Source: Cladorrhinum sp. PSN259 (Eukaryota > Ascomycota > Sordariomycetes > Sordariales > Podosporaceae). From it: a stretch of 64,000 nucleotides of DNA. The DNA lies in NCBI GenBank assembly GCA_033725935.1, contig MU867089.1:372001-436000 (forward strand), given 5' to 3'. Positions 11,894-21,900 of this stretch are shown one piece after another. How positions within the stretch are numbered: the first letter of the stretch is position 1; each line of letters starts with the position of its first letter. The notes beneath the pieces are model-generated. The model searched no databases, had not been told where the DNA came from, and saw only the letters and a program-made list of their open reading frames with translations. The translations under genes were made by a program, and so were the position numbers.

Positions 11894-13413
11894 ATGCAGA
11901 GCGGCACCCGCTTGGGAATAAAAACAACCTACGTACTACGAATGCTCCACTTGGCTGGCGGACACACCCACCGGGACGGGAAGTGATCGCTGTTGCAATG
12001 CAGGAAAGGACAACACAGGGACAGGGGGGTCAGGGGTCTTTTTTTCCCCTTCAGCGCAACATTCACCGCCGCCGCTGTACATACATACTGTGTCCTGTAT
12101 ACTGTGTTTTGCGCTGCGTCCTGCGGTGTGAGTGCTCTATTATGAGAGCGTTGATTTTTATGAACTGAACACAAGTGTGGCTGAATAACTTTTCAATTAA
12201 TGCACTCCGCTGTTGTGCATCGAACAGACTGACTCTTGTGCATAGAGTTAAAAAAAAAAATGCATGGGTCTTGTGTAACCTCCGTTGCCTTGTTTCGCTG
12301 ATTGGTTAGTGACGGTAGGCAGGATGTGATGGGAATCAGGGACTCGCGGAGCAGTGAGTCACTTCGATGAGGGGAGATGTATCCCGTGTGAAGTGTTCTA
12401 TCATGTAGGTAGGTAGTGTAGGCTTTGATGATGACTGCATGTGGCGAGATACCGATTGGGGATGGTTACACGGGGACTTTGAGAGTGTTTACAATTTGAG
12501 GCTCAAGTTCGAGGGGGGGTTGGGCATTCATGCTTTATAGTTTGGTTGCTTCGTGGCCGAAGACTAAACTGTAGGCAAATCGGTTGCCTTGATTTAGTTT
12601 GGTTTTTTGGGAGAGTTATTGATAGAAACTTTTCGATGCGTGTGGGTTGTGGATCGGAAAAGTCAGGTGGATTGTGCGAGGTAAAGGTTGAAGACATCAA
12701 CATCCAACCATCTACCGGTAAATGCCGGGAAGTTACTCTCCGTAGAAACCGGGGAAGTGGATCCTCGCCGGCGATGTATCCGGCCTGGATAAGAAACGGA
12801 CTGTCTTCTCACACGTGAAATATCATTATGCGTTTCTTGTTTCGACCCGGGAATCTAGAAACCAACAAGCCGCGTAATCCCGCTTCGTAGATCTCTTAAA
12901 CAGCGGCATAAATGGTTACATGATGCCCCCCCCGGGAGTCCCGAATATCTCAATGCGGGGAACGGAACGGCTCAACAAGCGACGGAAACATAGTTTCCAT
13001 CTTAAATCCTTCACTATGCCGTGATATATAAAAGACGTACGCAATCGGGTCCTGAACGGATGATTCCAGCAAATCGTCGAATTTTGCTGTTCTCGCGGCG
13101 GCTAAATAGCCTCCATATTCCGTCTTGATGCCGAAAGTGTGGAGGGACATCGACAGACGGGAAGACCATGATCAGAGTTTTCTTTGTGTCTATGTATATA
13201 CGACCATGGCCGCGTCATTCTTGTTCTGGGCTTTTGCTTCTTTTGACTTGGGATGGGATTTGGAGTAGTCGTTCGTTAATACGTTATTTTTGTTCGTTCG
13301 CTTCAAGCTACCTCTCATAGTGAAGGGAGAAAAGAATGACTAAATAAAAGGCAACTCTCCTACTCTTTAAAAACTACTTGTTTAGGCGTCAACGAATAAT
13401 ATTCTTGATCAAG

Positions 13414-14342
13414 ATGACTTCTTCAAACCCTCTCCGGCTCGTCCTCTCCCTCGTCCTCTTTCTCCTCCCCTTCACCCTCGCCCAAAACACCACTTCAACC
13501 GCTCCATCATCATCAACAACAACGATAACCAGCGTCGTCCAAATATTCTTCATCAACGAAAGAGTCCAAGAGGAAGGACACCCCTACACTTACACGCCAA
13601 AAGTCTCAGGCTCAGTCCTGGCAGTGGACACAGTCTCCAACCTCACAACCTTTGTCATAACCAGCACCCGTTCCGAACGGACCCGTCGTCCATTCTATAC
13701 TTCTTCCTCGGATTTAGATTCAGATTCAGACACAATCACAGATGCGCCAACGACAACCATTACCCCGGCTCCATACACTGGACTTTCCCGGACTCATCAT
13801 CTAGGTGGTGGTGGTGGTAGTGGTGGTCCTCACCGCGGCAAATTCAATTTGACAGGACATCCAACGACCATAACCCAGGGACCAAATACTTTCCAGTTCA
13901 CCGGGACCAGATATGGACCTGATCATTCCATGTACGTTTTTAACTTACTTCAAAACTTGCCCCCCTTTTACATCAATTCCTTGTTGCACTTCATGTCTAA
14001 TGTTTATCTCTTCAAATCTGGAAAAAAAGAATAAACCGCTGCGCTCTAAATGGCACAGCCCAAGCATCCTGCAACATGACGTACCTAGGAACGGCATGGT
14101 ACACCCGCGACGCCCTCTGGAACGGCACCTTCTCAACGTACAGCTACAACTGGACTTTGGGCGACAGGTTCGGATACGCCCCAGTCACGATAACTGCCGG
14201 GGCCGAGTTGTTAGTTGGTGAGGGGCCGGGAAGACCGACGCCTAGCAGTAGTTCTTCTTCTACTACTAACAAAAACTGCGGGGGGTTGATGATGATATTA
14301 TGGGTTGGGTTGGGTGTTGTTGGGCTGGGAGTTATGCTGTGA
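13414..14342 (+). CDS. Secreted glycoprotein with C-terminal membrane or GPI tail
   Basis: Two exons (13414-13931 and 14030-14342) give about 276 residues. The ATG at 13414 starts MTSSNPLRLV, followed by a hydrophobic signal peptide ending near LAQ (about residue 23). The middle is Thr/Ser-rich with a Gly-rich patch. Exon 2 resumes as IINRCALNGT and carries several N-glycosylation sequons (NGT, NMT, NWT) and two cysteines. The end has a Ser run and then a hydrophobic helix (MMILWVGLGVVGLG) with almost nothing after it, which suits a GPI signal. The intron (GTACGT...AAG, 98 nt) was fixed by phase 2 on both sides; without it the frame ends just after the donor region. This is a fungal surface-protein type that I recognise by layout only. 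Function unknown. Confidence 0.78.
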
Positions 14343-15082
14343 GTGAGGTTGGGGGTGAAAAAAAGGGATGGAAAAAAAGGGTATAAGGGCGTGCGTGGCC
14401 AGAACGTGGGAGCTTGAACAGGTCTATGAAAATGAAAATAGGAAAGAAAGTTGCGAAACTGGAAGAGCTATTTGTTTATGACTTTGAGTTTCTATGTAAA
14501 TAAGTATTGATTCGAGACCATACATGATAAAAGAAAAAGAAAGTTACCACTCAAACGAAATTAAAAATTGGTCCCAGTCAGGCTCGAACTGACCGGTTAG
14601 TTCACCACTATGAATGGCAGGGAACGGTGGATAAAAGGTTGGCTGGATGATAGGCGCGGGTGTGGGAAGTGGCTGAAGAAGATCACCTCTTTGGTTGTGG
14701 TGGGTTTTGTGGTCATTGTTGACGGTTGTTGCTTGATGGAGATAACTTGGAAGGGACTGGAGCTTTGTGGTGTTGCGATTATTCTGGGCGGCCAGTGAAG
14801 GGGTGACTTGCTGTGGGTGGAAGAGAAAGCTGGAGATGGAAGAAGGACACACATTCACTATCATTAGAGAAAGTAGAAGCCTGGTCTCTACCCGTCTGAA
14901 AAGAAGAATATTGGTCTGTTGCCTCCTTCAAAACACCATTCCCTAACGCCATACTTCCAACTAATACAACTCTAACACTTGAACAACTAAACAAAACAAA
15001 AGAACAAACGGGTTCTGCTTGAATGTAAATTTTTTTTTTAAAAAAAAAAATTTTTCATCCTCCTCCTTCTGTTACGGGCATT
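14343..15082. other. Gap between convergent genes
   Basis: 3' flanks of the surface glycoprotein gene (+) and the zinc-ribbon gene (-). It holds the tRNA-like fold listed separately and, at about 15026-15055, a T-run/A-run/T-run stretch that could form an A/T hairpin near the 3' end of the minus-strand gene. No protein gene is visible. Confidence 0.6.
14569..14625 (-). other. tRNA-like fold (T-arm plus acceptor, no clear D-arm)
   Basis: On the minus strand a perfect T-arm is present: stem GTCAG/CTGAC with loop TTCGAGC. It is followed by TGGGACC, an A, and within a few bases a run of five Ts that could stop RNA polymerase III. Upstream, a five-pair stem with two wobbles (TGCCA/TGGTG) encloses TTCATAG, which would place CAT as anticodon. 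The 5' acceptor half (GTTCCC...) pairs with only five of seven bases, and there is no D-arm. It could be a decayed tRNA, a tRNA-derived remnant, or chance. Confidence 0.25.
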
Positions 15083-17614
15083 TTACTCATTCTCAAGTTC
15101 ATCGCCGTGCTCAACAAAACTTCCGTGTCGACCACCGCCACCACCGGCAACAAACCTACTTCTCACACCACCAGCCCCGGTATTCATTCTCAGTCCACCC
15201 GCCAACCCTCTAGACCCAACAGCGTTAGTGAAATCCGTACTTATAACCAAATCATCCCTCCCCTTCAAATGTAATACAATCGTTAGCCCCTGAAGCCCTA
15301 CATCATCTTCTTCGTCCTCATCATCCTCCTCTACAGCATCCTGCACAGTAAACTCCTCGGAAATCACACTTTCCCCCTTTGTACCAGTAGCAGTAGTCGT
15401 AGTAGTAACAGCCATCTCACTGCCTCGGCTACTCATCTTTGGATGCAAATCCCGAGTATCTCTCAGCTGAGCAGCCTCTTGCACAGGTTGGGTAGAAGGT
15501 GGCAGCTTCCAAAACTCGGGAGCGATATGGCTCCATGTTGGCGACATTTGTTGTTGAGTTTGACTCTGATGAACCCGGGCAATATTTTGAGCATTCAGCC
15601 TGGGAATGCCACCAGCACCAGATTCTCCCTTCGCAGTAACAGGTGACGTACCATCCCTGGGAGATCTCTGCGACTCGCCAGATTCCTCATTGACCCTTTT
15701 CGCATCTCTCACCTCCAAGACAGTCGCCATTGACGATTTGCACAAAGACTCCCTTCCATTTCCCTCATCTCCAGCGCCTAGCCCAATCCCCTTTGTATTT
15801 CCACCTTCAAGCCCGGTATCAATCCCATTGTTTTCCCCCTTTTCCTCCCAGCTCCATCTTCTCCTCACAGTTGGCTGTTGTCTGATGGGAGTAAAAACAC
15901 CAGCTCCCTTCAACCAAGCAGGCGGACTGGTCACTCTCACTCTTGGGACCACGCCTCTATCACCACGCGATGCAGGGCAAGATTCCACATCAACTGTGGG
16001 ACCCCGTTGTGCCTGAGAGAAATTTTGCCCGCTCTTCTGAGCAACTGCCTCGAATCTTCTCAGAACGGGTGGGGTTTGTGGGCTCTTGACTGGCGATGTC
16101 TGTGAATCCTTGACGAGAGATTGAACAGGAGAAGGGACCACGGAGGAGCGCGCAGGCGATCGAGGAGCAGCCGATGATGTCTCCGATCCAGTAGTGGTAG
16201 GTGAAGGTAGACTGACTTGAGAAGACGAAGGAGTCAAAAGTACTTCTGGGTTTTGCTGGCTGGTGCTGGGGTCCCTGAACGGAGAAGATGAATGCTGTTT
16301 GACATGACGAATATCAGGTGTAAGATCATATTTGGGTGGCTTCGAAGGCGGAGTAGCAATTACATGGATCGTAGTTACCTGGGACTTAGCTTTGGCAGCT
16401 TGATCTGCGATGATGAAGGGGTTTTGCTTCTATAACATTGTTTATAGTCAGTAACTGTTCACTGTAAATGAACGGCTCGATAGACTTACCACTGAATCTT
16501 TCTTCCCAACATTCGCCAACTCTCCTCCTGCAGGCTTTGAGTTTGTTTCCTCCTGTACCTCCTCCCTGCTGTTCTCTACCATACTCTCCAGAGATATTTC
16601 CCCCTTACCTAACGAGCTTCCAATAACAGTAGTAGGTGACCCAGTAGCAATTGCTGCACTGACACTCGTCATCTCAGCCTCACCCCCTGGACCCGTAAAT
16701 ATCTGTCTGGCACCTCTTCCTGCCGTTGCTTCCCCGCCAGTTCCCACAGAGGCCCGTATCCCGACTTGAGCAGGTTGGCCATTCCCAACACTCCCGCCTT
16801 GGTTACCACCGCGTTCAGCCCTCCTGCATCGCCCACACATTGGGTGCCCGCAAGTCGTACAATAACTCTGCAGTACAACCTGGTCTCCACACACGTGGCA
16901 CACCCTCTTCCTCCTTCTTCCCACGCCAACGCTGTGCGGCTCTCCGTTCATGTCAACGTGGTAAAGGCTCTCTTCATCATCAGATAACTAACCCGAAGGG
17001 CGAGAGATACCATACTGCTCGAAGAGCTGTCTTGCTGCCAAACGACGACCCGTCGGTGTAGTGGTTATTGAGGACTGTGTACCAGTGGTGCCTGTGATGA
17101 AAGATGACAGTTCGTGGGAACGGAGCTTACTGGGTAGACGGGAAGATGATGCTGAGGGTGTGACTTGGTTCGCCATATTGATCGTGGGCTCTAGGACGAG
17201 CACAGAATCTTGTTGATATGAATGGAGGTAGCTGAGAGATTGGCTGGTGGACGGTGGAGATCGGGTCTCGATCGAGGTGCTATCAGTAGCCGGCCGGACG
17301 AAGCACGCTTCTTTGGGTAATTTTGTCCCTAGCCGAACTGATTATCATTGCCTCTTGTCAGAAGACAAGAAGTATACTACAGTAGAAGAACACTTACCAG
17401 TTCTCGATCTCGGTGCCAGAGACTGTTGCAATTGAGGATCAGACCTTGATACACCTCGTTTGCCAAGCTGGTTAAGATGGCCCTCGACAGTTCCTCTGGG
17501 CACGTCTGACGAATCTGACAGATCCGCCCCAGCTGCTGGAGGACTTGCGATCCTGAAAGATTCGGTTGAACTGTTTGATGTTGTTGTAGGCTCGCCGGTT
17601 GAAACTTTGATCAT
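15083..17614 (-). CDS. Zinc-ribbon protein of unknown function, reading frame interrupted by one TAG
   Basis: Three exons (17614-17398, 17328-16490, 16429-15083) give an 800-codon frame. Codon 186 (16990-16988) is TAG. Both sides stay open and in phase. Upstream is ...RRLAARQLFEQYGISRPSG; downstream is LSDDEESLYHVDMNGEPHSV and then a cysteine-rich unit CHVCGDQ...CTTCGHPMCGRC that looks like a zinc ribbon. The rest is Ser/Pro/Thr-rich and disordered, with an acidic run (EEDDEDEEDD) near the C terminus. From recalled relatives I expect Trp (TGG) at the TAG, giving GWLSDDE. No splice pair near the TAG removes it while keeping phase. Readings: A-to-I editing of UAG to UGG, stop readthrough, a new null allele, or a sequence error. 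Without rescue the product is 185 residues and lacks the zinc ribbon. Cellular role not recognised. Confidence 0.72.
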
Positions 17615-18094
17615 CAAGCGTAAGAGCTTCAAGTCCCCAACGGCATGCTAAAAGAATAGCTTTTTTCGCAGTCTGGAAAGTGTGTCGATAATAGAATGAT
17701 ATTGTTTAAACAATGCCGTTTGCCGGCTGGAAAAGAAACCTTGGAGTGTTGAAGAAGAAGAAGGATATTGATTTGAGGTCTGTCGGAATCAAGGAGTTGA
17801 AGAATATACAGAAATACGAAAGAACGAGTCTCGTTGCTTGAACCCACCGGCAGTTCTCTGTCCGATGTTCCCATGCAAAGCTCAACCTGCAGGAGCCACC
17901 CCCATTCAAACATGAGCCGATTCCACATGGAGGCAGTCACGATATCGGCCAAAGGCGTACGGAAATTGAGAAGCTTTCGTTCCATTCATCAAAACTGAAG
18001 GCAGGGTACCCTGAAATGCACGTCTTTTTTGTTTGTGAAAAAAGGGAATCTTGAGGTATACTACATGAAGGATCTAACGCAGGAGGTTGTACTT
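17615..18094. other. Gap between two minus-strand genes
   Basis: Promoter and leader of the zinc-ribbon gene plus the 3' flank of the ATP synthase delta gene. No separate gene is visible. Confidence 0.6.
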
Positions 18095-18981
18095 TTACTT
18101 GAGCTTGGCCTGGAGAGCCTCGAGAACCTGAAAGTATTCCGTTAGCATACATAGAGTTCCCAAGGCCCGACTTTCTTGATGGCAATGACCTACCGAGATC
18201 TCAATCTTGGCCTCAGCGATATCCTGCTCGCTGCCGTTGCCGTTGGCAACCTTCTGGGCCTCAGCAAGCTGGGCACGGACAGCCTCGGGGCTGAAGTCCT
18301 CGATGGGGAAACCCTCAACGGCGTTGATGCTGAGAACCGAGTTGGGCTGGACAACGGCAAAGCCACCGGAAACTGTAGACACGTTGTGCAATCCAGTGAG
18401 TCCACTATCCACCTCTGAAGAAGATGTAGGTCGAGATAGGAAATGTACGTACGGAAGAACTGCTTGGGGCCGGACTCCTCGATGACCTCAACGAAACCGG
18501 GCGCGAGCTGCTCGATGGAGGGAACGTGGCCGGCGAGGACACCCATCTCACCCGACTCGGCGGGGAGGTTGACCTGGATCACATCCTGGGACTTGTAGAC
18601 GGACTGTGGACGGCAAAAAAAGAAACATATCAGCAACCCCTCCTCCAACAACGACAGCTTGCAGGCCTGCGTGATTTCGTCCACCCTGATATAATCCCAA
18701 TTGATCCTCCACATCCCGCGGCGCTCGACTGTCTGGGTGATATAAGTGAAAGCCGTACCTGGTGGGGAAGCGACAAGCTAAGCTTGATCTGTAATATATC
18801 AGGATGGTGTTAGTGGTGATGGCTTCAATGCGCGAGCGAGTGATATTGCGGATGCAGGCGGGGAACATGCCTTGTCGCTGACGGCCTCGGCATAGCCTCT
18901 GCGCTGGACGGGAGCGCGGGGAGCGCGGAGAGCGCGGGGGGCAGCCCGGACGGCGGCACGAGCAAAACGAAGGGAGTTCAT
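18095..18981 (-). CDS. atp16: Mitochondrial F1 ATP synthase delta subunit
   Basis: Five exons (18981-18871, 18788-18759, 18603-18453, 18372-18194, 18127-18095) give 167 residues, the normal size for the family. An Arg/Ala-rich mitochondrial presequence (MNSLRFARAAVRAAPRALRAP) is followed by the F1 delta/epsilon beta-sandwich (VIQVNLPAESGEMGVLAGHVPSIEQLAPG, then SGGFAVVQPNSVLSINAVEGFP). A C-terminal helical pair ends VLEALQAKLK. The protein belongs to the central stalk of complex V and couples gamma rotation to ATP synthesis. Exon 2 is only 30 bases (IKLSLSLPHQ). The intron before it begins with GC rather than GT (AAG|GCATGT...TTACAG), so it is a GC-AG intron. Introns are dense near the 5' end, as in many nuclear genes for respiratory subunits. 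The symbol follows the yeast name; the Neurospora name may differ. Confidence 0.93.
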
Positions 18982-21900
18982 GGTGACGGCGTCGAGCTCA
19001 ATTGGTGGTCCTCCTAGGTGGTCGTCTCGCCTCGCCAAATCTCCAGCTTTGCCCAAAATCCGGCGATTGACTGGATAGAACCGGGATGGTCCGGTTCGGT
19101 GGGGGAATAAAGATTCGCCGTGGGAAGCTTTCTTCATTTTACGTTGTCAGGCGGGTTAGGGTTCTATGTGGCTACCTTTTCCACCAATAATGCCCTTCCC
19201 GTGTTCTACCCTCGCATCACCGAAGAAACTGCTCTGCATATACATAGATCCCCGAGACCTCGCATAGCCATCGCTTTCCATGATGCTTTGCAGAATCAGA
19301 CCAGACATTTTATATCCCTCAGTGCACAGCAGCAAAGCAAGCCGCTGACGGATGAGGGTTTCGATGCAGCGCAACCATCTTAAGTCTCTTTTTCCAGTAG
19401 CTTTTCAGAACCTTCGAGCGCGCATGGAGCGAAGCGGGATGGGATCTGAGAAATTCCCAAGACTTTCCACCGGACATGCCGCAGTCGCAGATGCGACAGC
19501 AGCGCCTTGTGTCTTTGAAGTCGCTCCTACGACACAGCTGCATACTCTGGAAGAAAACCCAGTCCTGGCAAATACTTTTACCGAATCGCAGCAACTCGCC
19601 GCCCGTTTTCTGGCGCGCGATTCAGAACTCGTCTGATTGAACCACAACGCCACGGAATGCCCAAGTGGCTTCCTGCTCTTTTTTCCAGCCTATTTTATTG
19701 CCTCAGCACCGTCGATGAGGAAGATCCATCATCGGATTGTACCCGCAGTCATGACATGGAAAGGCTCTGTTGTGGTGGTGGTGCACAAAGGCTTAAGAGG
19801 AATGGGTCCAGTTAAGCCAAGCCCGCCAGGCTAAGGGTTCAAGCCACCGCCTGATCGGATTTTCTGGGCTGTCGTCATTGGTCCTGCGGGCCTTTGTTGC
19901 AATGTTGACCCGACACTGCAGAAATCGGGTGTGCAAGTGTGCTCTGTACGACGCCCTCACCTTGCTGAAGAAAGGGTGTTGACGATTTCAGAAACCGGAA
20001 AGCTAAAGAAATGCCATGTGGTACGTCAGCTGCTACCCGGAGTTGCGACGATGAGACATTTCTTTCTCTTCTTCCCGGTTGCTCTCCCAGGTTGGTACGG
20101 TACTCAGGTCGGGTGGCGGCCCCGGATCAGAGACCGCCTAGCTGGATTCCAAGTCCCAAAACTCTTTGTTCTTCGTCCTTGTTGATGCCAGCCATGGCTT
20201 GAATTCTTGACATCTGACAGTCTACCAGGGGCATCACCCACAAATCACTCCTCACACGTGCCCAGTACTTTTGCAGCCCAACTCTGGGGCCGCCGATATC
20301 ACCCAATCTATACCTCAGGTTTGACCAAGCGCCTATCTTATTGTTCCCATGACTGGGCTGTTGGTCTCTTTGGTCTTCTTTTGTTTTATTTAGTTCCATT
20401 AGTTTCTTCGACAAAGAAACTGGCCGTCCACCAGGAACTCGGCGGGTTGGGGGACTGAACAAAAATCAAAACGAAACTAAGCAAAACGGCGGCCCAGGGT
20501 TCAAGGAAAATAGGGGGGGGGGGCCAGCGTTTTGTTTTCCTCAGAAAGGAAAAAAAACATAGCCCGAGGCACGATGCCGGCGCCTGTCTCGGGCTTTGCC
20601 GACGAATGATATCATTGTTTTGATGGACGGACTGGGCTCGGGAGGAGGGCCGATGTGGGAGAGCTCTGAGGCCCCACCGCGATTCATTATCCATATGCCG
20701 GTTTGCCGTTGTCAAATATGGATCTTTTCTTGGAAGTATCCATTATCGTGATGCCATACACACTTTATCGTACGTTGATCGACCATAGGCATCTACTTAC
20801 GGGTTGTTTTGGGAGGAGGTGAGAGTGAGGAGCTGCCTAACCCGACACACGCGGTGGACAGGTTTTCTTGTGCCAGCGGTCCTAACAGGAAATTCTTAAG
20901 GCGGCACAAGAAAACCTGTCCACCGCGCGCCCGACATGTTCCCTTACTCGGCGACATTGCTCTGCCTCCACACAAACCAGGTGCATCGTCGTCATTCTCC
21001 ACTTTCTGCAACACGTCAACTCGCAATCAGAAATCCTGCTGCGACGCTGTTGAATGTCTTGCGATTGTCTTGTTATTGACTAGCCACGCTTTCATCGTCA
21101 ACTGGAGAACAGCACACTTGCTACTCTGGGTTGAATCAGATCAGTGGTGTTGACATGCTACTAGTGGCACGGTTGTATCAGGAGCGAAATGGCAAAGACA
21201 CATGCCACGCGCGCTTCTCCTCCGGATTGCCGTTTCCATGCATGCGCCGGAACCACCAACCACCAACCCCACGCTATGGAAGAGGTGTCGTGGGTGTGTA
21301 GATTGCGTGTAGAAACTGCGTGTGGGAATGCGGGGTCATCGGGGTTTCGTTTCATCTTCCCCTCGTTGTGCCCAAGTGTAGATCGCACATCGCGGGGCTT
21401 GCGTGCGACCAGCTTCGACCAGTTGGACCCTGGCACGAGGATGATCTTCTTCCCTAGCCGTGCTGTCGACGAAGCATGGAGGGATGGAAGGACCCTGATT
21501 TCACATGGTGCTTGCTGCTGCTTGCTGCGGCAGTGTACAATACAAGACAATGGTTTAGATTGCTTGTATGCTAGCCGTCTGGTAGACGTACCAAGCTCCA
21601 ATCGTTGATATGGTGTGTGATGGCAGATTGAGCGTTTCGCGAATAAGATGGTTTCCTCAATTTAGCTTCGGCGTCTTGGCTGGTTCAAATGGAATGTGTG
21701 GGAGGAGCGTCGCAGCACATGCACATCTGACCATGATTTTAGTTTTTTTTTTCTGACGAGAGGGAGCCAGCCAGTAGGGCAAAAGAAGCACCTTTTTTCC
21801 TCCCCATTACTCGAGTGGGAGATGGGAGCATTCACTACCACACTGGTGGCCAATGCCACTCTCTCAGTGAACCAACGTGACGAGAAAACAGAGACGAAGC

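Larger units (their letters stand above)
11113..13413. other. Intergenic region with simple repeats
   Basis: T-rich 3' flank of the cell-wall protein gene, then short (AAT)n and (CATC)n repeats, then the promoter of the next surface-protein gene. An AAATAAAAGG element lies about 75 bases before that gene's ATG. I see no convincing gene. Confidence 0.65.

Noticed and set aside
13378..13413. Earlier, non-ATG start for the surface glycoprotein
   Set aside because: The extension begins with TTG and would put charged residues before the signal peptide. The ATG at 13414 places the hydrophobic stretch correctly.
16929..16990. An intron starting at the GTTAGT that includes the in-frame TAG
   Set aside because: The nearest acceptor (CACAG) gives 61 nt, which moves the zinc-ribbon part out of frame, and other nearby AGs also fail the phase test.
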